From NCBI GenBank assembly GCA_024516155.1, contig JAJJXM010000019.1, forward strand, positions 434,001-498,000: DNA of 64,000 bases, read 5' to 3'. The DNA is from Pyronema omphalodes (taxonomy: Eukaryota > Ascomycota > Pezizomycetes > Pezizales > Pyronemataceae). The notes below the pieces were generated by a model, which worked only from the letters and a program-made list of their open reading frames with translations, was not told where the DNA came from and did no database searches. Positions within the stretch are counted from its first letter, which is position 1. Every line of letters starts with the position of its first letter. The translations under genes were made by a program, and so were the position numbers. Positions 23,493-36,127 of this stretch are shown here, one piece after another.

Positions 23493-25434
23493 GCGTTGTT
23501 GACTAGCAGCGGTATCTTCTTTGTTGTATTAGGGATTGGCTTTGTATCGGGGTTTGTATAGCATAGTTTGTGCTTTTTTGGGGTTTGGGTCTTGCTTTGT
23601 GATTATTTTTGTTGTGTATATCCTGTGTTGGGTTTTTGCGTATTTCATTCGTTGTATCATTTTTGGAACTTATTTTGGTTATACGGTTTAACGGGAAAGG
23701 CTGAGGATTTGTATGTTATGTATGATGAAATTCGAAGAAAATACTATCTTCTCGATACGGCATCAACTCCCATATCTCTCAATCTCTGTGATGCCCGAAA
23801 AGAATTCGCTTCGAGAAAATTTAGTCTTCTGTGCTTCTAAGCCTTTGCGGTCCTCGGGAATCATGTGCTTCAAGATCGATCAAGGATTGTATTCCCGTCG
23901 GCTTCTGTGCTCCTAGAAGAAATCTGTCGCTTGTAATTTTCTGTGCTCCTACGTAGGAATCCGGAAACTGGGACATCCTCCCCGTGACCCCTCTCAGCGT
24001 GACCGACATGGTGCATGCGTCGGATGACAGTCTGGACCCCTTGGATTCGCTTATCTGTCCTCTTGCGCTGTGGATGCAAGTCCATCCGCCGGTCGTGCTT
24101 AGCGCAGGAGTCCGTCGTGTGTATGTAATTGCATATGGTGACCATAGTCTTTCTCTAGGGCCCTTGGCTACCGAGTGACAGTTGTTGATAAGGCGCTAAC
24201 AGACACGGACTACCCCACGCCACGTATGGACCATGGTGACCATATTATGAGAGCTTCGCGTTTGATCGACGTCATTGTCATCAAGGCGGAGAAGCTCTAA
24301 ATAGGCTAAATGTAGCTATCCGAAGATACAGCAGCCATGGGTGCTTGTATGGTTATCGATATATGTAGAGCTTGCCAAATCGCCATGGTATCCGAAGCGA
24401 CACGGCACAAAATCCTGCCGCCACAAAGCGTTGACTGGCTCAAGCTGATCCCAAGGTTAGTTTGAATATATTCAGCGTCACCAATTTCAGCTCTGTGCCA
24501 AATTCTAAAACTGGGCAGTCTAGCCCTTTACACTAGACCAGAAAGAAAATTAAGTACTATCTCGCCTTGTTAAAGAATCAGCTCAGACAGACCTTTCGGA
24601 GTCCTGGCCGGGAAGTGCTGCAGTAAATTCTTTCGGGTATAGGATTCGCAGTCTTTATTCTAGGAAAATTATGCGATGTTGGATGAGGATCAGTACAGGT
24701 AAAACAAGAGTAGACCATAGACCGGTCCGCATGTTTTAGCTGAATAGACGGAGGAACTTTAAAGAGGTGAGCGAAAGCAAACCGGATTGGTGGAGCAGCC
24801 GACATACCGTAGAGAGATTTCCGTCCTCAGTTTAAAAATTCGTCGCCAGTGTTAACGCGTCTGGATGAAGCAGTGACTGTATGTATAGTTACGGACCGTG
24901 ATGTTTGTTGAGGCGTTCAGAGGGACGTTTCTAAGTTTTCCGCTACTTTTGAGCTTCCGAGTGCTCCAATAATTTATATGAATGCACAGTGCTCGCAGTT
25001 CGTGTAATGTTTTGTGGGTCGTGAGAAATAGATGGAGGATGGATATGTGCGAAAGTGAGGTATCAGATCATGCCCAGGATGGAGCTATTAGGGTTGCAGA
25101 TTAATCTCGTGACCAAATATTATACCGTTTACCAGGATTTCAGACCTATGCGCAGTCGTTTGCACCCAGTTACCATTTAAATACATGAAACCCACAATGA
25201 AATAACAAGAAAAAAACAACATGAGCGACCGTAACTAAGGAAGCCCATAAACACGATAAAACTTCCTAAGAACCATAGCACTCCTCCATGAACTTCATAC
25301 ATATACAAAAGTGATATCCGTGGCCGGAATGAGCGATTCCCATAGGACATAACTTTTTGAAAAAAAAAAAATGAAAAAAAAAATACCTCCCCAAATACCC
25401 CATCAAGGTGTAAAAAAAATCCCAGCAATAGAAA
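23493..25434. other. Intergenic, nothing recognised
   Basis: 3' region of the monooxygenase (T- and G-rich UTR to about 23700), then unique sequence. Short frames present have no domain features. A single TCGGAT occurs at about 24003, within background expectation. Confidence 0.5.
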
Positions 25435-25950
25435 TCAGTCGCCATTAAACAAAGTGGCAATCCAAGTCCTTGCATTTTGGATTAGAGCTGTGAAACACTC
25501 CAGAACTGCCCTAATCTTGTCCTTAATCGCTTTCATACCCTCCATAAAAGCTACCATAAATTGTTGAAATGCAGCCAGAAACCTGCCAAGAATCGCCGAG
25601 AAACCATCCTTGATTGTTTGCCAGAATTGTACTGTAGCTGTTTGTAGCAAATCCGATTTCTGAGAGTTGATGGTATCAATAACGGCTTCGCTAGTCTCGG
25701 AAAGCTTTTTGTTTATTTCTACTCTGAATTCTTCGGTTGCTAAACGAACACTCTGTGCGAGCCTTTCCGTACCATCTTTACGCCATTTACGGGCTCTTTT
25801 TGCTAGTTCAGCGAAGGTGGATTCTCTCTTTAGGGCGATATCAAGCCAGGCTTTGACAGAATTCTCCAGGAGGGTTCTGGCGTCCGGTGGGAGGTGAGTT
25901 AAATCGCTATTTGGTCCTTGTCTAACACAAAGTGCCGAAGAAACGTCCAT
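25435..25950 (-). CDS. Hypothetical helical protein
   Basis: Unrecognised 171-aa single-exon frame. It begins with a polar segment, then long amphipathic helices: LENSVKAWLDIALKRESTFA, a basic patch ELAKRARKWRKDG, a coiled-coil-like stretch with EEFRVEINKKLSETSEA, and a hydrophobic, F/A/I-rich C-terminal half (FSAILGRFLAAFQQFMVAFM) ending WIATLFNGD. There is no signal peptide and only two cysteines. Codon use is coherent and the frame is the longest in a 12-kb gene-poor stretch. The pattern resembles apolipoprotein-like or membrane-surface helices, but no family is claimed. It could also be the terminal exon of a longer gene. Confidence 0.5.
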   Translation of the reverse strand: MDVSSALCVRQGPNSDLTHLPPDARTLLENSVKAWLDIALKRESTFAELAKRARKWRKDGTERLAQSVRLATEEFRVEINKKLSETSEAVIDTINSQKSDLLQTATVQFWQTIKDGFSAILGRFLAAFQQFMVAFMEGMKAIKDKIRAVLECFTALIQNARTWIATLFNGD

Positions 25951-28900
25951 TATTCTTTTACGACGTTAGATCTCCGACAATGTAAATGGAAGCAGTTGAG
26001 AGGAATGTACAAACCTCAAATCAAGTTACGCAAGATCTGATAAAAAGTTCTGTGGAGAGCGAGATTATTACCCACGATGATTTGCAGCTTTAGATATGTC
26101 TGAAGTTTTCTGATCCGTAAGAAATCACTATTTATATCAGTAGGGCATATACAAAAGACACTTTGGCATCATAGGTTGAATTAAACTCAACATCAGCGCC
26201 CTAGAAGAAATTTTGGTTGAGAATTGGCATTCTAGAGGCACTATTACGTATTTTACAGCGCTGGCGGTTATCTTATTGTTTGAAAATTGCAACTTTAATT
26301 GGTTTGACTGACGGAGACCTCACAATTTCCCACTGGTATATTAACAGTCGTCATGGACTGAGAGCCTCATAGTGACTATGCTTGGAGAAATAAGCCTTTG
26401 ATTCGTTGCCGCTGGCGACGCAGATCAAAACTAAAGCTAAGAACGCGAATGTACATATGTTTGCATGACATGGTGATCGGTATGTTGTTGTTCGTTTGCA
26501 CTCAAATGTGATCAGTCATATCATGATTCGAGGATGGAACCCCCAGTTCTTTCTGCTATGGGCACCATACTCCAAACATGCCATTTGCATATTTAATACA
26601 CTAAAAAAACAAAAAATAATGCGCACTCTTGATGATTGAACTCCTATGCGGTGCTCTGGTTGATGAGTAATTACTCATTTTTTGTGCTGGCAGATTGAAT
26701 GTTCCTTTGGGATGGAACTTCAGAAACAAGCCTCGCAGTTCATGAGTACTAACTACTTTCTGACTAGTGCTTTATATTTATGATTTCGAACAGACATTGT
26801 GCTTTTAGAAACCCCGAAACCCACAGCTGAATGAAGGCTCAGATAAACGCCACGTATATACAAGCACAACTAAACCCCGAAAATCCAATAAACATTGACA
26901 ATTCCTCGTTTACATGGGTACTGCAGCGAACCTCTTCAACATCATTTGACCGGAAAGTTTGTTTAATGTCTTTTAGATGCAATACCCGATATGTTTCCAT
27001 GGAAATTTAGCTTCGTCGGAATATTTTTTCTGAAGCCAGAAGTTAATGTACTGTCATCGAAAAATCTCTTCATTATTCAAAGATTACTAGAAAAAGCTGG
27101 TCAATATTTGCCGGTCAACCTCAGAAAAGCACGCGCGGCCGATTGATCAATGTAACCGAAGATAGGGTTGAGCACGATTGATTAGAACACACAAAAACCT
27201 TTACAGACATACATATCTGCGCCATCTTCTTGCGCAAAACGTAGCCACACACGTAAAGATGTACGTGCTTCTATCTTCTTCCCACACCGATAGCTCACCT
27301 TCGGCACTCCAGACGCCAGCCCACCACCAATACGGCCTTGATCAAAAGGACCATATCCATAATTCATGCGAGAGGTATTACCTGACGTGGCGCCCGCTAG
27401 TTCGTCATCCTGTTCTCGTATTTACTTTAGAAATCCCGTGAACTTTATGTAAAACTGCAATGATCAAGTCTACGGACCCAAAAGTCACAATAACCCGATA
27501 CCTCCGATGCCTCGAATGCCTCACCTAAAATCCGCTCACAACTTTATGATTCCCGTCGGGTGATCAGCGGTAGGTACAAACCACCATCTCATCAAGACTG
27601 CAGATAATTTCATTCTGTATCCGTATCCCGTTCCCGCGCAACCTCGGAAGAACTTGAAAAAAACTCAGTCAAAATGCATCGAGGACTGTCCGAAAGTGCG
27701 ATGAAATGTATCTAACCAGATTACCGGACGATTAGCAAGAATTTGCAAGACATCATTGAAAGTAGTCGGCGACAAAAATACCATAGTAATAGCAAATAAC
27801 AGAGCAGCAGTTTGAAGTTGAGTCTGGAATGATAGAAATATTGAGGAAGCTACCGGAGGCAGCGTCGCTGACAGATGATGATATTGAGGGCTTGACAGCA
27901 AGAGAGCTCAGTGGCTCGAGAGTATAATCCCTTGACATGAGATATACATGTCATTTCTAGATTGGTTCAAGCTTGACTATGAGTAATTGTCAATGTGAAC
28001 TAATCATCCGCCATTCTGTGGAAACGAGTGATTGCGCACGGTATGCACGTTCGTTCATAACAAAGTGTCAAGCCAAGTGATGCGTTGCGGTTAACGGGCC
28101 TTGCATGACCATACTTCGGTGTCCATGAACGTTTACTCCAAGAATATGTCCAGGAAAATTTTGTCACTAAGCGAGTCAAGTATGCTCGAGCCTTCACTCT
28201 TTAATGGTGGAACATATCATGAATATGTATTGATGATAGTATTGACAGTTCACAAATAACATGAATAGCTACCAGGAGTCCAGATTACTAAAACAAAGAT
28301 ACCCTCTTCCTTGGATAAGTGGGTGAATTCACGAATGCCCAAGAGAGGCTCCGGACAACGCGTACTTTTGGAACTTTCACCAGGCTGCTAGAAAAGCTTC
28401 ACTTTCTAGCTCTTATATAACCACAACCCACCTCTCCTCGCCACTCCAGATCTCTTGTGATATTCATCGCCGACAGCCTGCTAAATGTACATGTTTTATT
28501 TCTTTTATTTTTGGTTGTTTTGTGATCCTTCTCTCTGATGCGAATCATGTGATGGAATCCACGGTGCTAACAACATATAACATTAACACCTATTTATAAA
28601 TACACTCGTCTCTTGCTCCACCGTCTCCCATCAACGAAAATATTTCCAGATACTTGCCAATGGATGAAGACGACATTCTAAAATTAGAGAAACTGAATAT
28701 CTTCTCTTCCGTACCCTGGGCACCGAAAAGCGAGCCCTTGATATACTAAGTCGTAGCGAAGTAGCCCTAATTGACTGTTCCAGAATGTACTGGCGATTTT
28801 CGTCGGGTTTTTATGGCCACAAAGTCCTAAAATAGTTTTAACCCTACATTGCGTGAGATTCATCCGGCACCTCATTCGGATGTAAAGGCATTGCTAAATA

Positions 28901-29199
28901 TGGATGCTGTATATATGGGAGATAAAAGGCTTATGATTCATCTGGTTATTTACGGACAGTTTTGTCGCGGCGTTTAAGGAGGATTACGTTATAATTGTCT
29001 CTGCAAAACACGATCACGATATATCACCCCGATTTTCTACTGCAGTAAATCTTCGTTCTGTTTTTTTTTTTTGAGGCTATGGTTGATTCGGGAAGTATCA
29101 TATATCACAGGATGATCAGGATAGTCACAGAAGTATACATAGCGAGAGATCTTGTTTTATTCAGTACGTACAAGAAATAGTTTACAGTAAATAAGTTAC

Positions 29200-29425
29200 T
29201 TGTAATCAACCAGCCCTTTGATAGCCTCCAAAGTATCTGCCTGCATTGAATGCCAGTCCGATGTTGTAATTAGCATTTGCTTGCATCCAGAAAACAGCCA
29301 CTCAGGCCCAGCACTTATTGCAGGAATCGACAGCACGTCGGCCATGTCCATTTTGCAAAGGCTGCCTCGCTCATGTCGGGGCTCACACAGCTACGCAATC
29401 ATGAATTTTCAAATGATGCACTTCC
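29200..29425 (-). pseudogene. hAT transposase C-terminal fragment (fossil 3)
   Basis: Reading the minus strand towards a stop near 29200, the frame gives CKMDMADVLSIPAISAGPEW, LFSGCKQMLIT, then HSMQADTLEAIKGLVDYK and stop. This matches the hAT C-terminal pattern (M-A-x-D-V-L-S-I-P-A-x-S-A-x-P-E-x-x-F-S). Of the three fossils it keeps the best LSIPA block. Upstream coding sequence is not recoverable; the minisatellite begins 50 bp away. Confidence 0.75.
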
Positions 29426-29470
29426 GGGTACTTTAACAGTCCATCCCAACCAGCCGGCCTATTTCCGTAA

Positions 29471-29760
29471 TATGAAGAGTTGTCCGCGGAGCTTGCATAT
29501 GGATCTGTGCAAGTTCCATCTGTACAACTCCCATCTGTGCAATTTCATAATAGGATGAGTTGTCCGCGGAGCTTGCATATGGATCTGTACAAGTTCCATC
29601 TGTACAACTCCCATCTGTGCAATTCCATAATAGGATGAGTTGTCCGCGGAGCTTGCATATGGATCTGTGCAAGTTCCATCTGTACAACTCCCATCTGTGC
29701 AATTCCATAATAGGATGAGTTGTCCGCGGAGCTTGCATATGGATCGATGAAAGTTCCACT
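29471..29760. repeat. 80-bp minisatellite, about 3.6 copies
   Basis: Units start at 29471, 29551, 29631 and 29711, each carrying GAGTTGTCCGCGGAGCTTGC and then ATGGATCTGTGCAAGTTCCATC. Copies differ at only a few positions; the last is cut off after ATGGATCGATGAAAGTTCCA. Because 80 is not a multiple of three, the open minus-strand frames across it change reading in each unit, so coding is unlikely. A single diverged relative (GGAGCTTGCATAGGGATCAG) lies at 30130. Confidence 0.9.
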
Positions 29761-30115
29761 GGACTCTATGTCGACAGTGGTTTGAAATTCTTCTTCCGAG
29801 TCATCTTCACCACACCCCCCCCCCCCCCCCCCCCTCCCCTCCCACAAACACACAGCTTGCGACAGCCATGGTACTCTTTCATTATGAAGAAGTAGTTTTT
29901 AAGGATGGTATAAGCTTCTTTTTCTAGATAGAACAAATTACCGAGGACGATGTATGCTTCCTTGTCTAACGCCTCAGCGAAGCGCTGTTGACGCACTTCG
30001 CCGGCCGCCTGGTACCTTCCTGGGTTTTGTAGCATGGCGAGAGCGGTCACTCAATCGTCTTCTACTCTCTGGACCTTCTTGTCAGCTGGGGAAGATTACC
30101 AAGTGGTATTAGCGT
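29720..30115 (-). pseudogene. Duplicated gene remnant, copy A (degenerate)
   Basis: On the minus strand this aligns with copy B (30124-30425) but carries stops where copy B is open; for example the region matching KYHMVISSADEK contains TAA and TGA. It retains an internal double of the helical module: LDKEAYIVLGNLFY followed by LEKEAYTILKNYFFIM. A C homopolymer (29815-29834) interrupts it. Protein family not recognised. Confidence 0.45.
29815..29834. repeat. Poly(C) tract
   Basis: Twenty consecutive C inside gene remnant copy A. It is read directly, and the exact length is prone to sequencing error. Confidence 0.8.
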
Positions 30116-30123
30116 AAGGTGTC

Positions 30124-30425
30124 ATCAATGGAGCTTGCATAGGGATCAGTGCAAGTTCCATCACAGTTTGTGTGGACTGTTTCGTTTGAATTTTATTCTG
30201 AATCGTTTGATTCCTGTACCAACTCTCTCCACCAGTTGCGGCAGCTGTAGTTCACTTCCATGATGTAGAAGAAATTCCCAAGGATGGTGTGCGCTTCCTT
30301 TTCTAATCGAGAGTAATTAAGTAGTCGTTTTCTATACTCTTGACTTTTTTCGTCGGCCGAGGAAATCACCATGTGGTATTTGTCTATTGGAAGGTCTGGA
30401 TAGACGGTAGCGTTTATATAGCCAT
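30124..30425 (-). pseudogene. Duplicated gene remnant, copy B
   Basis: Minus-strand open stretch of about 75 codons. It contains NATVYPDLPIDKYHMVISSA, DEKSQEYRKRLLNY and LEKEAHTILGNFFYIM, then CRNWWRELVQESNDSE and a stop. Upstream the frame meets a stop at about 30438, unless an intron with a non-standard AAG acceptor is assumed. Coding-like composition and duplication with copy A suggest a former gene or a terminal exon. Family unknown. Confidence 0.4.
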
Positions 30426-33164
30426 AATCGGCTTAGGGGAGGTGGTGGTGTTGATAAGTGTTTCCGAGTTGCAGAAAATCATCGCGGCCATTGCAATCGT
30501 CTATTGACCGTATTTGAACTAATGGAAGTTATCAAACATGTTCAAACTCTGCTTACCGGCTATTATAGCAATCGGAAATTTGCATGCAATGATTGTGTAG
30601 GGCCTGTATACTGGGATCGTTGAATAGCTGAGCTTTTACCCTGGAGTATATTCCGCCCTCGACGTTTTGAGTGAATGTTTCCCAACTGTCATAAAATTTG
30701 TGCACATAAGAAACATAACTGCAGCAGTAAAGACAAACCTATTGGCGACAATGACTGTATCCCGTCCCGAGTCGAGTAAAACGCCGCGAGCCACACCGTT
30801 ATAATAGAATAGACCAGGCTATTCAGGCCATGGAAACGGAAATGCAGTGTTTGAATGCTGACGACAAATACTTTAGGCAGGCCTTTTATGAGCAAACTTC
30901 AAACCTTTGGTTTGTTTGCATGGGCTTTGTTGCCGGTTTGCTCGTCGTCACGAGAGGACACCTGAATTCGACAAGTGTGAGGCGTCCGGAATCTGTCTTA
31001 CTAACGGAAGACAAGTTATTGCGTTGAATTTTGGAAGTTCTTAGAAAGATCCTTGGTACGAAAGGAACTATTCAGCTGCGGCGTAAGCAAATTACCAGGT
31101 ATTCAATGTACGGGCTGGAAATGGGCCGTATTCTCCCCTGTAAGATAAAGATTACGTGCACCTTGTTATATACCTTTGGCAAAAGATCAACCAAGTTAAA
31201 ACGAAGCTGAGCGAGTATCTTATTGCTGATATGGTGTTATGATCTGTTATCCCGTGTGCTCGCCTGATGTTGATAAAGACGGAGACGATGGGGCAACATG
31301 CCATTTGTTTCTGGAAGAAGAGAGATAGGATGAAGGAACATAAAGATTTGGAAGGATAACCTTGCTCAGCAACCAAGCGGAGTAGGCTCGGATTACAATT
31401 TGTTGAGAAGCAGGTTGTGTGAGGCGGGTTCGTTATTTTTGTGCATGTAGAATCACTCTCACTGAGAAGAATGTGAGGCAATCTGGAGATTTCGTGAAAA
31501 TCTTTCAAATTTTATCAGTGGCTCTAATGTTTCCCTAATTGTCGCGATAACAGTATTAAGCCCTGTATGTAGTAGCGTTGCTAATCAAGATAATCGTGGT
31601 GCATAAGCATCGAGAAGCGATATCTGGTACGTCACCAAAGACTAAAGGGCATCGTATTGCCATGCGGCTGGCCTTCAGTGTGCCTGCCTGCTATATTCCG
31701 TTTACCATTATCTGGATCAAATCTTACCGTGGATTCATAGATCTTAGCCCAGATTCATGGCTATGGGCAGGAAAACAAAACTAGGCCGAATAAGCCATAT
31801 GACGGAGAATGTGAGTTCTTTGTATTTGCCATATGCCACTTGTTTGTTAGTAATGATACCTGGTATGATTGAGTTGCTTTTCTGGAGGAACTCCGTTCGC
31901 CGGGTTACCTACACCATTCACGGGTACCGTACAATCTACCTGCCTCCATCTTACTGGCGAGAGTCTTAGCATGTAACCCTTGTGCATACACAACGGATAA
32001 ATACCTTCACCATCTTCTCTAGTCTCTATGGACCATCATCACCCCCTTCTATTAGTATCTTCCTTTACTACTTTTGGTTGACCTCCGCAGAAATGTCCCG
32101 TCCCCTGATACTAGGGAATAGAGCAGTTTTGCGTTAGGTCTCCGACTGTTATTCTACATTCCGGAAATTTATCAATCTTTACGATAAATTTCTATCAATA
32201 TCATTCACCTCCATAGAAGTTCAAGAAAACAACTTGTCACTGTTTCAGCAAAAATGGACAGAGCAATTTTGCGTTAGGTCTCCGGCGTTGTGCCAGCTGA
32301 TTGGCTCGAGTGAGGATTTTCACAACAAGGTTAGAGTAATGAAAGCATGACTTAAACTCATATAATGGTAATACCTGGTTCACTCGATTACCGGGAAAAG
32401 TTACCAGATATTACCAGTCTGATTGACGTCGGTGATATGTGTAATTCGACCCCAGGACCGGGTAGCTAGAGGGATTCATACAGAGCCTTAAAGCAACGAT
32501 TTGTCATCGATTATATATTAAATTAAGTTTGCCTTTTAGGAAATAAATCTGGATTTTAGACGTTCAATGTAAAGGTGAAATGGCGTCAAGGGTACTGAAC
32601 AACGAAGTATCACGTTATAGAACGCTAGCTACATGCACGCCTCTCTCACTTCCACCCCGAGCCCCTTCGGTGCATTACCCAGGCATCCCACAAAGAACAA
32701 CTATCCAGTAGCCATTTCAACCCTCCAACCTTAGCGGTCAACCAGTCACCCACGACATGCATCCGCTTATTGCGAATCTAGGAACTCAGCCTCGTTCGAA
32801 ATTTGATCACTGGTACCGCGCTTTGTCCACAATTCCAATGAAGCCCGGAAAATCTTCAGTCATTGGAGTTTATGATTATTGAAACTTGAAAATGTTTTAC
32901 TGATTGGCTGTACCATCCCCTTGGCGATGAGCTGATTCAGTGTAGTGCTTGACATGTCTCGCCTGAATGACAAGTACATTTTTTTTTATAAATGGTAATT
33001 TCTATCCGCGGCTGGCCTTCGGAACAGAGAAGCCAGTTTGTATGAGCAGCAGGCGTAAAAAGGTATTGGCCTTTCCGACCGGAAGCGCGTTGGTTTGACG
33101 CTGCAGGCCCTCTTGCATATCCTGTGGCATGTGATATCATGCTATTTCACCGCCGCCGCACCTT

Positions 33165-33312
33165 TCTCTCGCCGTCGCGTGTTGCCGGGGCTAGCTAAAC
33201 GGCGGCTAAATGTTCGCCGAAGCAAGCCGCCAGCGGCGAATTAGCCCACCCGTCTCCCTCTATAAGAACCCCTCCGCCCACCCCCTTCTTCATTCAGTAT
33301 CCAGATACGATG
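33165..33312 (+). promoter_or_regulatory. GC-rich promoter-like patch without a clear gene
   Basis: An isolated GC-rich block with repeated CGCCG/CGGCG words is followed by TATAAGAACCCC at about 33262 and CATTCAGTATCC-type leader sequence, then an ATG at 33310. The frame after that ATG closes after about 37 codons. It looks like the remains of a promoter and first exon in otherwise AT-rich DNA. Inference only. Confidence 0.25.
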
Positions 33313-33599
33313 GGAATCACTTCAGGTGATTTCAGGACAGCTCGCTCCTTTTTGTCAATTCACGGTCTTCGGGGAGACCAGGCTTCTTGTTGTCTTTTGC
33401 TACGGTTTATGGCTGGCCCGTAGCAACATCTATCTTGGTATCTGAAGTTTTCCTTATCCTTTTCTGCGATGATAACCCTCTTTTTGTTTGCAATGGCACT
33501 TATTTGGTTTTGTTAACAATGATACCCAATTTATCTTTGTTTTTTTTCGCTTTTGCATTGTCGGCGAATAGGCGTTAGTTGACATTTTGATTTGTCTGT

Positions 33600-33850
33600 T
33601 ATGGGTGTGCCATTGCTTACGAACTTGCTGGGAAGTCTCCAGTTTATGGATCGGGAGTCGCTAGAACTTCATAATTTTTGGGAACCCAGTGCTTACACGC
33701 ACAATATTCTTTTTTTCATCGGTGTCTTGGCTACGGCGAGGAATCGACCAAAATCTGAATAGTGGAAGTGGAGGAGGACATGGAGGCATGTGTGAAGAAG
33801 GAATGGAGAAATGGAGAAGAGACAGAGGACGAAGAGTTGAAGAAAATCAG
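33600..33850. repeat. Dispersed duplication, copy 1
   Basis: Aligns in the same orientation with 36128-36380 over about 250 bp. Shared blocks include GAAGTCTCCAGT, ATGGATCGGGA, CACGCACAATAT, GGCTACGGCGAGGA and GAATGGAGAAATGGAGAAGAG-like sequence. On the minus strand copy 2 is open where copy 1 has stops, so this copy is more decayed. Confidence 0.7.
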
Positions 33851-35077
33851 TGTAGGAGAATTTACTCGAATATTTGTAAAATGATCGAATGGTTCGAGAG
33901 CTGTATCACCGTAGCTATTCGATATCCACGTCAACGCGAAATCCAACAACGAGTGATTAATTATGACGTCGTCCATCTGCTAGTTCAAAAACCGCAGAAA
34001 TTACTGCTACATATTAAGATTTTACTATTACTATTTAGAGAATCTTGATATGACTACACAATCATGTACCATCTATCTATCGATTATCCCCTTCACCCAT
34101 CTCAAACGGGATATCGTTAGCAGGCTCAAGAGGAGCAGGAGCCAGAAGGGTTATTCCGATGATTACTTATACAAAGTCCATCACCTCCAATTAATATAAA
34201 TAGTATTGTATACTAAAGCAAAGAAAGCCGAGCGTATATGCTGATTACTAGACGTCCAGCAGGAAAACGCGGCTTGCCACAGCAGAGTCAATATGCTATT
34301 GACTCACGACTGGTGCGATACGTTATTCCATGGCTCATGCATCAATAAAGGCATGATTAGTCAATTTCGCAGCCCTTGTCGATAGTTTTGTACTTCCTCC
34401 TCATTCGCTCCCAGTCTCAGCACCGAAAATCAGTATCACCGCCTTTCTTCGTCGAGGTATTTCAAATGGCATTTGAGAATGTCGTTCAGCATCTGACACG
34501 ATACCAAGCCGCAGCATCATAAAGAATAACGGTTCCTATTGATTAATATTTACGCGTTGAATACCCAGAGGGGATGAGCTGTGTTCTATGCACTTTATGG
34601 GGATCAATGAGAGTTGTCGTGGTTGGCGTTGCGGCTTCGTTTGATGTTTGTCGCGATGGAACTTGAGGTTTTGGGGGCAGACTAAAACTCGTCTTATACG
34701 TGCAAATAAATCTAGCTTCAATTGAATAAGCTTCGGGCATCTATATCCGCAAGATATTGTACCTTCTCCGCCGAATTCATGAGCTTCAGATGTTCTTCAT
34801 ATCCTGACAGGCTACAGCGAACCTGTGTTACGTAGTTACTGGAAAGTAATCGATATTGGCAAAGATAGGGCTAAACCCTATCCCTACAAAACCCCTGTGG
34901 CAACCATAATGCAGCGCAGATAATCACGCGAACATGGTCAAAGTGCGCCCAGTGTCCCTTACGTTTCAACGGCAGACAAACCCAACGTTGACTAGAATTC
35001 ATCGAATTCAAACTATTACAAGTATTACGAAATTAGAACGAATCTTTAAGGATAATCTTTGGTAGTTTAACTGTATG

Positions 35078-35111
35078 TTTTTTTTTTTTTTTTTTTTTCT
35101 TTTTTTTTTTT
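35078..35111. repeat. Interrupted poly(T) tract
   Basis: T runs of about 21 and 12 separated by one C. No gene or element boundary is evident beside it. Confidence 0.75.
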
Positions 35112-36127
35112 CATGCATCTAGTAAATCTACCCCAGATTCCTCAATGCAGAAAAAAAAAAGCAAACTTATGGAGCCAGAGAAGATGGGTCATGAATTCCT
35201 GGTTTGCTTGTGTTAGAATTAAATAAGTTTTCGTCAACAGTGTTATGAAGCGTGAAAGGGTTGGCGTACACCTTTATATATATAAGCCATATCAATATTT
35301 TAGAAACTTCTGGATTTTAGTCCGTAAAAATTACTTTTTATTTACACTTACAGATGTTGATTCGTTGTTACCTTGTCTGACTACAGAAGAGGGCTCAATG
35401 TTCTTTCCGAGCTTGAAGAAAGACTCTCATAAATGGCAATACGGTTATACAACGAAGAAAAAGGGTGGCAACAGGCCCAAGATGTGATGCACGCTCGGGG
35501 GTGAATCCAAGTGAGACACCGAGGTAAAAGCCAGAGTCTCCGAAGTGTATGAAACTGTAGCATACGTCATAATCTTAAGATTAGAAATTTCCAAGAAATT
35601 CAAATCAAATAAAATAAAATCAATATGGCTCTCTTTGTAATAATGAAATCCGACAGTCTGTTAGCCCTAACTATGCCGAAAGCCTATCGGAGTGTTTAGA
35701 AGAAGCCATCCCGCATTATACGCATATTCCGGTGTATTAAAAAAATCCACCATAGACTTACGAGGGCTGACATTAGGCTCAGAAACTTCCTTCTTGAACG
35801 CCCCTAAGTCATGGTGTCGACGTCATATTCATGGTATTTAGACTCGTGATCATATTTCAATCACAAAGATATTGATAAGGATATGAATGTAAATTTAACC
35901 GAGAGGAGGGGGACATTGAAGACTATACACTCATCAACAGACATCAAGTGGTGGAACTTGACGAGTCAGCAAAGAGTCAAGGGTATCGTGCTGGTTCGCG
36001 GTTGATGTCTATACAGCCCGTGTTATTATCTGCATTACAACTTACAATTTGTTTATTGATTGTAGATTCGTAAAACAGATCAATGACAAGAAAAGTAACT
36101 GGTTAATATTTCCCTTTTTTTTATGTC

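Noticed and set aside
29433..29853. Repeat protein encoded by the 80-bp minisatellite on the minus strand
   Set aside because: 80 is not divisible by three, so each unit is read in a different frame; the open frame is a by-product of a stop-poor repeat.
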